DNA from: an uncultured SAR116 cluster alpha proteobacterium
GTDB taxonomy: Bacteria; Pseudomonadota; Alphaproteobacteria; Puniceispirillales; Puniceispirillaceae
DNA length: 64,000 nt
Direction: 5' to 3'
Assembly (NCBI GenBank): GCA_902583715.1
Contig: CACHXC010000005.1
Location: 23,996-87,995, forward strand
Shown here: one piece after another, positions 63,527 to 64,000 of the stretch
Numbering within the stretch: position 1 is the first letter of the stretch
How the letters are laid out: the number at the start of each line of letters is the position of its first letter
The notes under the pieces: model-generated
What the model saw: the letters and a program-made list of their open reading frames with translations, nothing else
Database searches by the model: none
Told to the model about the DNA's origin: nothing
Position numbers and translations under genes: made by a program

Positions 63527-63627
63527 GACCTGTCTCCCTATCGCATACCAGCGTATTTAACCCGCTATTGATGCATTAACGATGGCACGAAAATACCGCG
63601 CATTTCAAGTGTGATACGCCATTGATT

Positions 63628-64000
63628 TCAGCGCTGCGTTTGTTGCCATTTAGGGTGCTGAAACGGTGTGTCATTGGCCCGCGGCAGTGGTGTGCGCCCT
63701 AAAATATGATCCGCCGCTTTTTCACCCGTCATGATTGATGGAGCATTTAAGTTACCATTGGTAATTCGCGGGAAAATCGACGAGTCAGCGAGGCGTAACC
63801 GGTCAATGCCAATAAATTTACATGTCGGGTCAACAACCGCTAGCGGGTCATCCACCGCCCCCATGCGCATGGTGCCACAAGGGTGATAAGCGCTTTCTGC
63901 ATGCGCCCGGATAAAAGCATCAATTTGGGCGTCACTTGTTTGATCATCACCCGGCTGAATCTCATGCCCACGAAACGGTGCCATTGCCGGCTGTGCGATG
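63628..64000 (-). CDS. betA: Choline dehydrogenase-like GMC oxidoreductase, C-terminus (partial)
   Basis: The last 123 or so residues of a GMC-family flavoprotein; the gene continues past the window edge, with the open frame reaching 64000 ([17 protein letters not shown]). The C-terminal GMC blocks [26 protein letters not shown] and [18 protein letters not shown] match choline dehydrogenase BetA and relatives. The catalytic His is in [11 protein letters not shown] and the FAD-contact NAPSIM block follows. BetA would oxidise choline to betaine aldehyde; other GMC alcohol oxidases share these motifs. Confidence 0.75.
   Translation of the reverse strand, partial: IAQPAMAPFRGHEIQPGDDQTSDAQIDAFIRAHAESAYHPCGTMRMGAVDDPLAVVDPTCKFIGIDRLRLADSSIFPRITNGNLNAPSIMTGEKAADHILGRTPLPRANDTPFQHPKWQQTQR

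Noticed and set aside
1..64000. tRNA, rRNA, CRISPR arrays, IS elements, integrases
   Set aside because: No repeat arrays, transposase or integrase frames, or recognisable tRNA arms were seen; a tRNA scan was not possible here.

Overview
The window looks like the chromosome of a marine alphaproteobacterium. Putrescine and agmatine use, DMT exporters, a class III alcohol dehydrogenase, and paired direct and AMP-dependent sulfite oxidation together recall the SAR116 (Puniceispirillum-like) group. That placement is inference from gene content, not from a marker gene. No rRNA, tRNA, IS element, prophage or CRISPR array was seen.

Layout. (1) 1-13.6 kb, G+C-rich by eye: a decayed glutathione S-transferase remnant, a DMT transporter, dihydroorotase (pyrC), then putrescine genes: two PuuA-like ligases, a class III aminotransferase, a PuuB-like oxidase, agmatinase and the PotFGHI importer. 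(2) 13.8-15.8 kb: a membrane pyrophosphatase with the K+-dependent signature. (3) 16.1-51.5 kb, more A+T-rich by eye: a dense sulfur and C1 region. It holds soeCBA; a LysR gene broken at a C9 tract; sat-aprM-aprB-aprA with a metallophosphoesterase; a minus-strand run of two TauE-type permeases, a PanB-like enzyme, fhs and folD, divergent from a second LysR gene; a lone oxygenase subunit beside a Pta/Ptb-like gene; and a TauABC-type importer run extending into GldA/GldFG-like and GcvT-like genes. Divergent from the importer are a Rieske subunit, a BphA4-type reductase, a beta subunit, a Rieske ferredoxin and an unknown gene. (4) 51.5-64 kb, G+C-rich again: MocR regulator and omega-amino acid:pyruvate aminotransferase, FAD monooxygenase, trhO, glutathionyl-hydroquinone reductase, rpe, glutaryl-CoA dehydrogenase, DMT transporter, a peptidase remnant, agmatinase, S-(hydroxymethyl)glutathione dehydrogenase and the end of a choline-dehydrogenase-like gene.

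How it may work together (inference). A sulfonate, most likely methanesulfonate, enters through the TauABC-like importer and is cleaved by a Msm-type oxygenase to sulfite and a C1 unit. Sulfite is oxidised by SoeABC or by AprBA/Sat with ATP gain, or exported by TauE-type permeases. The C1 unit goes to tetrahydrofolate enzymes (FolD, Fhs, GcvT-like, PanB-like) or to glutathione-dependent formaldehyde oxidation.

The main discovery candidate is the oxygenase. Its two alpha-type subunits are reciprocal deletions. The one at 47193-48185 keeps the Rieske cluster ligands (CxH-x26-CxxH) but lacks the mononuclear-iron site and C-terminal tail. The one at 35021-36109 has lost the Rieske cluster but keeps an iron site (E-x2-H-x3-H plus a downstream HED). 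The missing tail of the first appears to survive as the N-terminus of the reductase encoded next to it. This suggests a hetero-oligomeric Rieske oxygenase with its two redox centres on separate polypeptides.
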